Shown here piece by piece: positions 47,401 through 55,116 of a stretch of 64,000 bases of DNA. The notes under the pieces were generated by a model that was not told the origin of the DNA, searched no databases, and was given only the letters and a program-made list of their open reading frames with translations. A program made the translations under genes and the position numbers. Origin of the DNA: Ostreococcus lucimarinus CCE9901 (taxonomy: Eukaryota > Chlorophyta > Mamiellophyceae > Mamiellales > Bathycoccaceae); NCBI RefSeq assembly GCF_000092065.1, contig NC_009366.1, positions 56,001-120,000 on the forward strand, given 5' to 3'. The stretch's first letter is position 1; each line of letters opens with the position of its first letter.

Positions 47401-47857
47401 TGAAAAAGGTCTCGCACTCATCGATTTCGGTCGCGCCATCGATTTGTTAATGTACCCCGAGGAGGCCGCTTTCGTCGGCGACGCCGGCGCCGAAGCTTTC
47501 CGATGCATCGAAATGATGCAAGGTAAACCTTGGACGTACCAAGCCGACTGTTACGCGATCGCTTCCACCATTCACTGCTTGCTTTACGGCTCATACATGG
47601 AAGTCGAGCTCGCGCCCGGGACAACGAACGCGTACAGACAACGCCAGCCGCTTCGGCGTTACTGGAAGACGGAACTCTGGGAAGTTGTCTTCGATCGCTT
47701 GTTGAACCAGCCCACGGAATCCACGCCTCCGCCTCTGGGCTCGCTTCGTTCGCTCTTAGAAGAACACATGCGAGACGAAGGGCAAAACATTCGCAAACTG
47801 CTCATGCACCAAACCATCGACATGTACCAGCAAATTCGCGACGGTAAAGTCAAGTGA
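44435..47857 (+). CDS. BUB1: BUB1/Mad3-type spindle checkpoint kinase
   Basis: A 1140-residue protein. A KEN box at residues 30-32 (HAKENVQP) is followed by the Mad3/BUB1 TPR region (about 75-230: WCGLIKWTEQTY, RYLRVWIKYADCC, YEAYGAFLEVRQAYGAA). The long middle is disordered and contains four related EDT motifs (FEDTECL near 355; REDTCVL, REDTVAI and REDTECL between 640 and 700). The C-terminal kinase (about 820-1130) has a glycine loop (GRVGEGAHAEVYE), ATP lysine in YALKVQ, HADLKPDNLLL (the Bub1-type replacement of HRD) and DFGRAID. All needed residues are present, so it is probably an active kinase. It monitors kinetochore attachment and restrains the APC/C. Having both KEN box and kinase suggests a single unduplicated BUB1/BUBR1 ancestor-type protein. 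Confidence 0.9.
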   Translation: MAREDGALTPRDTNRIARDGDVEFAWEHAKENVQPARRGRDGCALRDALRATTRGGDREAEAREATRAKMWAAATRARGADDDALGAWCGLIKWTEQTYATGNGRERELLPVLERCTRELQEVEAYKEDARYLRVWIKYADCCAEPGDIFKFLKANAIGQRQALYYEAYGAFLEVRQAYGAANEQYERGIEMRAEPLERLRASYAAFQHRMVRRTQKRIESGEIDENEGEEIVRNFGDTLKARSRSGGGVSSRRGESTTGARQARGGLSGPTRGATQSTPQAQTSNAQGNVGGLDVYDDAENGAPTPGEATTTGRWKNLGGYKDVRKENTAQATTWAGQRATQSKRKVTVPSDEIAVFEDTECLKASDVKAATAATERDVGSLRQRVDGEVDLSRNPMLYHSGGQPPLAPGERPKSKYRGFKPAHLRSEDGEELCYEEIRAAAWVRANGPTRKPRTTSEALVELEPTMEMDMDVDMDGNVTEISGDLPQLATQATRDHATSLVKPAKAAKDDEIVSKRTYVAPPPPVGSRTGSCASEPSEAGSVISREKSPQAKRPALVNKVRAGARWTADEEGTRAANHDPTMTICTKEAWGDIMSMFSDSVAVGEGGYDADLSGAEGLAAANAKQATQQPKPAEEDDCGLCIREDTCVLSKEMLAARLAESRKPMALDHSEDGGLFIREDTVAIPSNLGELSIREDTECLPKLASMTVTPASNASRPARRPLGLRSTPNTEFRESTPRISSMKKRPALAQLQLINPFNAEALDEHLNSLELCVENDVYIDLKSSRVETLSAAAKCVSKSGKRAAAGVSVTLGDVSFVFKGRVGEGAHAEVYEAELESKARVSSEEDVGAYALKVQEARYAKWEFVVARRLLERLPAEASAAVNWAQPTALHLLGGREHDGNDATMGVLVMPFGEHGTLQDVLNSYLREGKQMHETLVMYYAVEMLRLVEWIHGAGIVHADLKPDNLLLRNGGDDWCDWAPHRPGSWTEKGLALIDFGRAIDLLMYPEEAAFVGDAGAEAFRCIEMMQGKPWTYQADCYAIASTIHCLLYGSYMEVELAPGTTNAYRQRQPLRRYWKTELWEVVFDRLLNQPTESTPPPLGSLRSLLEEHMRDEGQNIRKLLMHQTIDMYQQIRDGKVK

Positions 47858-48071
47858 GCGCGCGACGCCGCCGTCGAAGAAACTCGCTCGTCTCTCGCGG
47901 CTCACATGTAACATAAATTCAACGCGCCGTAGCCGCGCAGAACGATTCAATCCCGAAAAAGCGAACTTTACGTACATCTGACGCGGCGAACCGAAACGGC
48001 GACGCGGCGCGCGGAAACGGTCGTTACATCGCGGCGCGCGGCGCGATCGCGGCGAATCGCGAGGCGAGGGA

Positions 48072-49016
48072 TCAATCGTCGGCGTTGACGCGCGGCGCGG
48101 CGTCGCGAAGGCTGTCGCGCATGACGCGCGCTAAGATTTCGTACTCGTCGGCGCGCGGATCGGGCGCGTAGAGGGTCCAGTCGAAACCGTGTCGACGGCG
48201 CAGATGCTCGTACAGATCCGCGACGACGCGGTCTGGATCGCCGTGAGGAAGACTGACGCAAATGGGGCACACGTCGGGCGAGTGGGCGTCCGGTTCGTCG
48301 TGATCGGCGAGGACGTGATCGGCGAACGCCGTCATGGAGTCGAGATAGCACGCGTCCGGGAGATCGTCGGCGAGTCGCGCCCGCTCGATGGCTTCGCGCA
48401 TCGACGTTCCGTTGTGAGCCTCGCTCTGCGCGTCGTCGTCCAGGTCACCCGATTCTCGTAGAAACGCCGCGGCGCAGAGCGTGCAGAGAAACCCGGAATA
48501 CATCTCATCGACGTCCGTCTCGTCGGCTTCGATCTCGTCGGCGTCGATCTCGACGTCGGCGTCGGACGACGCCGCCCCATCGTTCCCTCGCCCTCCGTCC
48601 CGCGCGACGCGTCGTCTCGACGTCGACGGCGTTCGCGCCCCACTCCTCGGCGCCGTTATCGCTCGCGTGATCTCGCACGTCTCGTAATGCCTCGACGCTT
48701 CGGACAGAACCACCGACGCGCCGCAGTCGCACGCCGCGCGCGTCTCTCGCAGCGCCGCCTCCAGCGCGTCGTCCCGCTCCACGCTCCGCCCGCTCCCGCG
48801 CGCCGTGCACCGGCACATCGGACACGGCACGTCCGCTCTCGCCACGCCGCGCGCGCCGCTCGAATCGAACCACGTCTCCGCGCACGCCAGACAAAACGCG
48901 TGCGCGTTCCCGCACGGAAACCGCGTCGGCCCGGTGAACACGAATCGACAGCACGGGCACAGGAATCGCTCGTCCACGCGCTCGACGAAGGATCGCCGCG
49001 CGTCGGGCGAGAACAT
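48072..49016 (-). CDS. RING-finger protein with Di19/RNF114-type zinc finger
   Basis: A 314-residue protein. The N-terminal RING-like finger (about 20-75) is CPCCRFVF, PCGNAHAFCLAC, CPMC. A central Cys pair region (CDCGASVVL, then CTLCAAAF) lies within an acidic spacer. The C-terminus carries CPICVSLPHGDPDRVVADLY and EHLRRRHGFDWTLY, the C2H2-type finger plus helix shared by Di19, KCMF1 and RNF114/125/166 proteins. It ends with a UIM-like helix (DEYEILARVMRDSL). Such proteins are ubiquitin E3 ligases that bind ubiquitin through the tail. The target is unknown. Divergent to the ankyrin protein gene. Confidence 0.8.
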   Translation of the reverse strand: MFSPDARRSFVERVDERFLCPCCRFVFTGPTRFPCGNAHAFCLACAETWFDSSGARGVARADVPCPMCRCTARGSGRSVERDDALEAALRETRAACDCGASVVLSEASRHYETCEITRAITAPRSGARTPSTSRRRVARDGGRGNDGAASSDADVEIDADEIEADETDVDEMYSGFLCTLCAAAFLRESGDLDDDAQSEAHNGTSMREAIERARLADDLPDACYLDSMTAFADHVLADHDEPDAHSPDVCPICVSLPHGDPDRVVADLYEHLRRRHGFDWTLYAPDPRADEYEILARVMRDSLRDAAPRVNADD

Positions 49017-49185
49017 TTTTTCTCCCTCCGTCGTCGCGCGCTCGACGATGGACGCGCGTCGCGCGCGCGTCGGCGTCGGATTATGTCGCGACCGCGAACG
49101 TCGTCGCGAGGCCGAGGATTCGATATCGAATCGTCACACGCCGCCCGCGCGCGCGCCGACGCGAATCGAGCGCCGCGGAGGCGCG

Positions 49186-50013
49186 ATGCGACGCGACGCG
49201 AAAAGTGTCGGGGCGACGTCGACGTCCGCGCACGACGCCGCGCGCGCGAACGACGCGCGAGCGCTCGCGATTGCGCTCGCGAACGATCCGACGCTGCTCG
49301 ATCGCGTCGACGCGCTGCGACGAACGCCGCTGCACCTCGCCGCGCACGTCGACGGCGTGGAGGCGATCGAGCTTCTGTGCGATCGCGGCGCGCGCGTGAG
49401 CGCGGAGGCGATGGACGGATTCACGGCGTTTCACTTCGCGTGCGCGAGGGGGAACGTCGCGGCGGCCAAGGCGCTGGCGAGGCGAGGCGCGAACGCGCGC
49501 GCCATGACGTATAAGAGCGAAAACGCGCTGCATTTGGCGCTGAGCGCGAACGCGGGGGTGGATTTGATCAAGTTTTTGGTGAAGAAGCGAGTGAACGCGC
49601 TGGGGGTGAGCAAAAAGGGGAAGAGCGTTTTGGAGTGTTGTCGAGCGGATTGCGCGGCGGAGACGCGAGACGTCGTGGAGCGAGCGGCGGCGGAGGCGAA
49701 GGCGAAGGACGGAGATGGGGACGTGGAGGGCGCGAGCGAAGGGGGTGACGGGGGTGCGGACGTCGGACCGTCGATAGGGCCGTCGATAGGGCCGTCGATA
49801 GGACCGTCGATAGGGCCGTCGATGGGGCCGTCGATGGGGCCGTCGATCGGGCCGTCGATGGGGCCGTCGGCGCGGCCGACGAGCGGAAAGGTGAATCGCG
49901 ACGCGATCGCGGTCGTGGACGACGAGGGCGAGGAGAAGGATCAAAGCGCGTCCAAGAACAAGAAACAAAAGACGAAAATCGGAGCGATGTCTTTCGGAGA
50001 GGATGACGAATGA
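49186..50013 (+). CDS. Ankyrin-repeat protein with GPSI/GPSM tandem tail
   Basis: A 275-residue protein. Ankyrin repeats span about 15-150 (RRTPLHLAAHVDGVEAIELL, GFTAFHFACARGNVAAAKAL, ENALHLALSANAGVDLIKFL). After an Ala/Glu helix comes an array of about nine GPS(I/M) tetrapeptides, then a basic/acidic tail (KNKKQKTKIGAMSFGEDDE) that looks like a nuclear signal. Ankyrin domains bind protein partners; none can be named. The last residues AMSFGEDDE resemble a conserved C-terminal motif of a small eukaryotic family, which I cannot confirm. The start was chosen directly before the first repeat. Confidence 0.75.
   Translation: MRRDAKSVGATSTSAHDAARANDARALAIALANDPTLLDRVDALRRTPLHLAAHVDGVEAIELLCDRGARVSAEAMDGFTAFHFACARGNVAAAKALARRGANARAMTYKSENALHLALSANAGVDLIKFLVKKRVNALGVSKKGKSVLECCRADCAAETRDVVERAAAEAKAKDGDGDVEGASEGGDGGADVGPSIGPSIGPSIGPSIGPSMGPSMGPSIGPSMGPSARPTSGKVNRDAIAVVDDEGEEKDQSASKNKKQKTKIGAMSFGEDDE
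49767..49871 (+). repeat. 12-bp minisatellite encoding GPSI/GPSM
   Basis: About nine tandem copies of GGGCCGTCGATA (ATG or ATC variants in the last codon) lie in the ankyrin gene. Units differ only at third and last-codon bases. Confidence 0.92.
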
Positions 50014-50072
50014 GCGCGCCGTTTCGATTTCGAGGTAATAATATGTACAGAATGAATCTCTTTCGTGTCGCG

Positions 50073-51473
50073 CTAGAAACGCCTCGGCGGACCTTTCGCG
50101 CCGTTGAGCTTGCTTTGCTTGGTGACGCGCGCCCGACCGCCACCGCCGCCGTAATCCTTCTTCCCGAGAATGTTTAGCATTTTGTCGGCGTCGTCGTCGT
50201 CCTTGAAGCCGCGCTTGGCGCCCTTGCCCTTGCGCTCGTCCTGGTCGCGCATCTGTTGAATCGCGATTCGCTGCGCCTCGTTGACGCGATCGTATAAAAG
50301 CATAACCGCCTCCTCTTCGAGCGGATACTTGTCCAACTTCTTGTTGATCAATCGCTCGATCTTTTGATACAGTTCGACGTCGTATTGCGTCACCATGGTC
50401 ACTGCCAATCCCGAGCGACCGGCGCGCGCCGTGCGACCGACTCTGTGCACGTAATCCTTGCTATTTTGTGGCACGTCATAGTTGATGACGACATCTACGG
50501 AGGGAATGTCCAAACCGCGCGACGCGACGTCGGTGGCGATGAGAATATTCCGCTCGCCGCTCTTAAACTTTTGCAAAGCCGCGATGCGCTTGGGCTGCGA
50601 CATTTGCCCGTGAATCGGCACGGCGCCGAACCCCAAATTCCTCGCGATGAGCGCCAATTTCCGCGTCGCGTCGCACGTCCGCGCGAACACGATCAGCGTC
50701 GACGCGCTGAGTTCGTTGAACAGATACGTCGCGTAACAATCCTTGTGCTTCGCCGGAATGAAGAGATAGTGCTGCTTCAGCGACTCCACCGTGGAGTACT
50801 TCGCGCTCACCTCCACCTTGACCGGATCTCGCAGGCACGCTCGCTGTAACTTCGCCACCTTATTCGTCATCGTCGCGCTGAACAACTGCGTGCGACGATC
50901 GCTCGGAATCACGCGCAATATCTTATCAATCTCCTCCTCGAAATCCAAATTCAACAACCTATCCGCCTCGTCCAGCACCAGCACCTTGAGCGCGCGCAAA
51001 CTGAACCCTTTCGTGTTCTCCAAGTGATCCACCACTCGCCCCGGCGTCCCGACGATGACGTGCGGTCTTTTTCCCAGCTTTATCGCCTGCGTCGTCATGT
51101 CCACGCCTCCCACCAGCGTCGCCGTCCTCGCGCCGACGCCCGCGCCCAGCGTCTCGATTTGCTCTGCGATTTGCATCGCGAGCTCCCGCGTCGGGCTCAG
51201 TATCAACGAGTGGAATCCCTGCGGCGCGTCCAGCAGGCTTTGCAGTATCGGTAACGCGAACGCGCCCGTCTTTCCCGACCCCGTCTGCGCGAGTCCGATG
51301 ACGTCGCGCTCGCGCAGCGCCTCGGGGACGGCGGCGCACTGGATGGGCGTCGGCGCGCGCCAACCCATGATTTTCGCGCACGCGTCGGCGAGCTCGGCGC
51401 ACACGCCGAGATCTTCGAACGTCTGAGGCTTCGCTTTCGCATCGCGCGCGGGCTCGGCGTCGTCGGAGGGCAT
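50073..51473 (-). CDS. RRP3: DEAD-box RNA helicase RRP3/DDX47
   Basis: A 466-residue helicase with the complete core: Q motif (TFEDLGV ... APTPIQ), [35 protein letters not shown] and [10 protein letters not shown]. The block [15 protein letters not shown] and the linker [18 protein letters not shown] match the DDX47/Rrp3 branch, which acts in 18S rRNA maturation in the nucleolus. A short Lys-rich tail with a Gly run ([18 protein letters not shown]) follows. I start at [11 protein letters not shown]; the in-frame stretch upstream lacks an ATG. It lies 59 bp from the ankyrin gene stop, tail to tail. Confidence 0.9.
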   Translation of the reverse strand: MPSDDAEPARDAKAKPQTFEDLGVCAELADACAKIMGWRAPTPIQCAAVPEALRERDVIGLAQTGSGKTGAFALPILQSLLDAPQGFHSLILSPTRELAMQIAEQIETLGAGVGARTATLVGGVDMTTQAIKLGKRPHVIVGTPGRVVDHLENTKGFSLRALKVLVLDEADRLLNLDFEEEIDKILRVIPSDRRTQLFSATMTNKVAKLQRACLRDPVKVEVSAKYSTVESLKQHYLFIPAKHKDCYATYLFNELSASTLIVFARTCDATRKLALIARNLGFGAVPIHGQMSQPKRIAALQKFKSGERNILIATDVASRGLDIPSVDVVINYDVPQNSKDYVHRVGRTARAGRSGLAVTMVTQYDVELYQKIERLINKKLDKYPLEEEAVMLLYDRVNEAQRIAIQQMRDQDERKGKGAKRGFKDDDDADKMLNILGKKDYGGGGGRARVTKQSKLNGAKGPPRRF

Positions 51474-51575
51474 GGCGAGCGACGAGAGGCGCGCGATGGC
51501 GCGTAAAGTGGCGGCTGCGGGACGCCGAGCGGGACGAGCGCGCGCTACGCTAATGATGCTACGATACAACGCGCG

Positions 51576-52385
51576 CTAGACGTCTCCGCGCGGAAACGAA
51601 CACTCAGTGGTGAGTAAAAAGACTTTAGCGAACAACTGCGCGTTCTTCATCGGCTCGAACGACGGAGGATCGTCGACGCGCGGCGGGTAAAACGCGCGAA
51701 GCGACGCCGAGCGGTCGCACGGCTTGATGGATTTGAGCGCGCGCACGCGCGCGGGAAGCGCCCGCTGAATGACGTGCGGCTCGAATTCAATCACGGCGAC
51801 CATGTCCACGCGCGGGAACTCGAGCTGGAGCTCATCCACGGCGTCCGCGACGACCGAGAGGTCGTCCATCAGCAACGCGCGCGGATTTCCCTCCAGCACC
51901 CGTTCGGCGTTCACTCTCGGAAACGCCCGCTTCAGCGCGATCAATCGCCGCGCGACCTCGCTCAGCGGTAGCTGCAGCACCTCCGGGCAGTGCCACAGCA
52001 TCTTCGCCACGTCCGTGCCTCGCGGAAACATCGCCTCGAGTCGTCTCGTCGCGTGTCCCAGCGCGTCCGCGTCCCCGTACAGCTCTCGCTCCGCCACCCC
52101 GCTCGCGAGCTCTCGGCCCATCGCCACCAACCGCGCGCGCTGGCGCTCGTCGCGCGCGCCCTTGGCGAGCCAAAACGCGTCCAGCGCCTCGCGCTCGTCG
52201 TCTCGCTCGGGCTGCGGGAACAACCACTCGTTCCGTCGAATCAATCGCTCGAAATTCGCCCCTCCCTGCGCGTCGCGCGCGCTTCGAGCGCGCCACCGCG
52301 CGCGCCGTCGCGCGCGTCGACGCCCGCGATCGCGCGTCGACGCGAAGACGGCTCGCGACGCCGCGCGTCGCGCGAAATCGTTCAT
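51576..52385 (-). CDS. mTERF-domain protein, organelle-targeted
   Basis: A 269-residue protein. A strongly basic Arg/Ala N-terminus (first 40 residues) suggests an organelle presequence. Three to four mTERF-like helical repeats follow, recognisable by the Phe-Pro / Pro-x-Leu pattern: RRLEAMFPRGTDVAKMLWHC, KRAFPRVNAERVLEGNPRAL and LQLEFPRVDMVAVIEFEPHV. mTERF proteins bind organellar DNA or RNA and influence transcription termination and splicing. The protein is shorter than most mTERFs, and the repeats are few. Its start lies 32 bp from the SURF1 start on the opposite strand. Confidence 0.68.
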   Translation of the reverse strand: MNDFARRAASRAVFASTRDRGRRRARRRARWRARSARDAQGGANFERLIRRNEWLFPQPERDDEREALDAFWLAKGARDERQRARLVAMGRELASGVAERELYGDADALGHATRRLEAMFPRGTDVAKMLWHCPEVLQLPLSEVARRLIALKRAFPRVNAERVLEGNPRALLMDDLSVVADAVDELQLEFPRVDMVAVIEFEPHVIQRALPARVRALKSIKPCDRSASLRAFYPPRVDDPPSFEPMKNAQLFAKVFLLTTECSFPRGDV

Positions 52386-52417
52386 CGCATTCCTCGCCGC
52401 GCCGAAAGCGCGACGGA
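52386..52417. promoter_or_regulatory. 32-bp bidirectional promoter (mTERF/SURF1)
   Basis: Only 32 bp lie between two divergent ATGs; each gene's 5' UTR must be tiny or overlap the other gene. It is the shortest divergent spacer in the window. Confidence 0.5.
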
Positions 52418-53263
52418 ATGACGCCGTCGCGCGCGCTCCCGCGCGCGCTCGGCGTCGCGCGCGCCGTCGCGCGACGCGGCGTCGCGTCCGACGCGCGCGC
52501 GACGCCTCGCGAGACCTCGCGCGCGTCCTGGGCGCTGCTCCTGCCGTCCGTCGCCGCGGGCGCGCTCGGCGCGTGGCAGCTCGCGCGGCGCGAGGAGAAG
52601 CTCGCCGCGACGACCGCGCGCGCGGCGTGCCTCGAGCGCGTCGTCGACGCGTCGCGGATTCGCGCGGGCGCGGACGACGGCGCGCGCGCGCGCGTCGAGG
52701 GCGAGATGGACCTCGCGAGGACGGCGCGCGTGGGACCGCGCGCGCGAAGCGTCTGCGGCGTCGCGGTTCCGGGGAGCCTGATCGTGACGCCGGTGCGATT
52801 GCGAGCGAAAAAAAAGGGATGGTTTGGACGGGGGGCGAGCGCGGCGGCGGGCGAGGCGGAGACGGTGCTGCTGCTGCGAGGATGGGCGCCGGACGCGTGG
52901 ACGGATGCGGACGCGGCGGCGGGCGCGTGCGCGAAGACGGAGGGCGTGGTGCGCGGGAGCGAGCGAAAGGGGCGGTTCACGCCGGAGAATGAACCGGGAG
53001 AAGATCGGTGGTTTTGGTTGGACGCGCCGGCGTTGGCGGAGTCGCGCGGGTTACCGAGAGACGCGCCGTTGATACAGGCGATTCGCGCGGGGAGCGGGGA
53101 CGAGACGACGTACCCGTCGGCGGCGACGAAGGAGGAGTTGATGCGGTTTCCGGTGTCGCCCGAGCAACACTCGGGTTACGCGGCGACGTGGTTCGCGCTG
53201 AGCGCGGCGACGGGGGCGCTCGCCGTGGTTCGCATCAGGCGAGGCGTCGGACGTCGATTTTAG
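52418..53263 (+). CDS. SURF1: SURF1-family cytochrome c oxidase assembly factor
   Basis: A 281-residue mitochondrial inner-membrane protein. It has an Arg-rich presequence, then the first membrane helix with the family motif (WALLLPSVAAGALGAWQLAR, followed by REEK). The intermembrane domain contains LLLRGWAPDAW, GVVRGSERKGRFTPENEPG and RWFWLDAPALAE. The second helix is HSGYAATWFALSAATGALAV. These blocks match SURF1/Shy1, which helps insert heme into COX1. The Gly/Trp blocks are intact, so it is likely functional. Its neighbour across 32 bp encodes an mTERF protein that may also act in mitochondria. Confidence 0.9.
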   Translation: MTPSRALPRALGVARAVARRGVASDARATPRETSRASWALLLPSVAAGALGAWQLARREEKLAATTARAACLERVVDASRIRAGADDGARARVEGEMDLARTARVGPRARSVCGVAVPGSLIVTPVRLRAKKKGWFGRGASAAAGEAETVLLLRGWAPDAWTDADAAAGACAKTEGVVRGSERKGRFTPENEPGEDRWFWLDAPALAESRGLPRDAPLIQAIRAGSGDETTYPSAATKEELMRFPVSPEQHSGYAATWFALSAATGALAVVRIRRGVGRRF

Positions 53264-53342
53264 AAGACGTTTCACATTTCACGCGCGCTCTCTAGACGAG
53301 CATTTCTTTGTAACTTTACCGAAACGACGCAGCGCTTACGCT

Positions 53343-54703
53343 TTAGTAAGCGTCCGAGGCGCTCGCGTGGAGCGTCTCCTCGCGCTCTAGATTCGGCGCT
53401 TGCCCTTTACCGCTGTAATTGCGTTCGATGACGCTGTGGGACACCTCTTTGAGGGTGATGTTTTGCAATTGCGATCGTTTGGGCGACGGAAACATGCACG
53501 CCGGTACACCACCCCCGCTCGGCTCGAACGTGTTGTCAAACTCTAAGCACAGATCGTTCACGAGCTCGCGTAACTCTTTATTGATGAGCACCTGGTCTTG
53601 GCCGCGAGTGTATCGGCGAGCGTACGACGCCTCGGCTTCGTTGTGACGTTCCGTCGACGCGAAAGGATCTTCGAGGCTGTATCGAACGTTGAAAAGTCCG
53701 AGCATCGCCAAGGATGTGATGACTGACATGCAACACGCGTAGAATACGACGAGACGCGACGTGTACGTCGGAACGTCGTAGATTTCGGCACCGCTGTAAC
53801 CGCCCGCCTCGTCGTGTAAAATGTCGCTCACGAGCTGGGCGTAATACGGCCCCCAGAAGATTGGATGGATCAAAATGTATACCCTCGCAAACGCTCGCGT
53901 GGCCATGGGTGTGCGATACGTTTTTAGAAAGCGCATTTGTTCCCACGCGTTGTGCGCCTCCTTGGTGAATTGTCGAATTCGAGACGACTCGTTACCGGGC
54001 ATTCCGCTGAACTTTAACGCCTCCGTCGTCACGGAAAGCTTTTGGAAATGTTCTCTAACGCGCCTAGCGATCGCCCACTGCAGCTTGCGCCCTTTCGTCC
54101 ACGCCACGCGTCCCCGTCTCGTGTTCAAATGTACCAATCGCGTCACTTCCGGCGCCGTCAAAAAGTTCCTCACGTCGCACACCAACCCAACCGTCAACCA
54201 TCGAACTTCGTACACGTGGTTCTCGGGCAAATCCTTCCTCCCATTCTGCCCCCAATCCCAATCTCTGTGCGCCTGATAAAAGCTAATGATAGACGTCTTA
54301 AACATCGCCAACTGTTTCAACGCCTCCTCCCGTCGTCGAAACGCGCTGTCCAACGACCCCGTCAGCGGATATATGATCGCAAACGACACAAACGTCCAAC
54401 TCAGATTCACCGCCATTCGATGTCCCCCCACCTCGTACAGCGCGAAGAACAGCGTCGACGCGATCGATATCACGCTCACCACCACGCTCTCCGCCGTGAT
54501 CAGGAACGTTCGAAACACCCGAAACGCCGCGATGAAATTCAACACCGCGCCTCGCAGCGCGCCGAGCTTCTCGAACTCGAGATCCCCGTCCAGCGGTCCC
54601 GGCTCCTCGAATCGAAGCAGCGTCGTCACCTGATCCATCCTCAGCTGCGTGTAATTTTCGCGCTCGAGCGCGCTCGCCGCCGAGGCGCGCCGTCGGTGCT
54701 CGC

Positions 54704-54734
<31 letters not shown>

Positions 54735-54794
54735 GTCGCGCGCTGAGAAATTCTTCGCGCCGTCCTCGCGCGACGCGACGTCCGCGTCCGCCAT
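53343..54794 (-). CDS. Multi-pass membrane protein, bestrophin-like at best
   Basis: A 483-residue protein. The first 40 residues are acidic (DDDDDDGDDDDGEHRRR). Hydrophobic segments lie at about 95-115 (FRTFLITAESVVVSVISIAS and onward), 125-145 (LSWTFVSFAIIYPLTGSL), 290-305 and 335-355 (LVVFYACCMSVITSLAMLG). Between them are basic and aromatic-rich loops (SFYQAHRDWDWGQNGRK). The topology and the helix followed by SAFRRREEALKQLAMFK recall bestrophin-type chloride channels, but I see no diagnostic bestrophin motif, so the family is unproven. C-terminal Cys, Ser and Asn-rich tail. Start taken at the ATG 54794; upstream in-frame sequence is Arg-rich without ATG. Confidence 0.65.
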
Positions 54795-55116
54795 CGCGCG
54801 CGCGCGCGCGTCCGCCGTCCTCGTCGCGATCGTCGCGCGCCGTCGCGCGCCGTCGCGATCGCGACGCGTCGGCGCCGCGCGTCGATGTCGCGCCGACGGC
54901 GTCGCGTCTCGACGCGCCGTCACTCATCGACGCGCCGCGTCGACGCGTCGACGCGAGCGCGCGCGCGCGTCGACGACGGCGAGCGACGCGACGCGCGCGA
55001 GGGGCGACGCGCGCGAGGGGCGCCGGGGACGCGACGCGCGCGAACGAGGCGCGATCGCGAATCGCCGCCGACCGAGGCATCAATCGTGAAAATCAACGCG
55101 CGCGGAATCGCGGACG
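54795..55116. promoter_or_regulatory. Divergent intergenic region
   Basis: This 322-bp gap lies between the membrane protein and RBBP6-like starts. It is dominated by CGCG alternation (54795-55030). No further signals or RNA genes were seen. Confidence 0.4.

Noticed and set aside
54795-55030. Long Arg/Ala-rich open frames on both strands
   Set aside because: In CGCG-rich DNA stops are rare in all frames; these have no homology-like motifs and run opposite to real genes.
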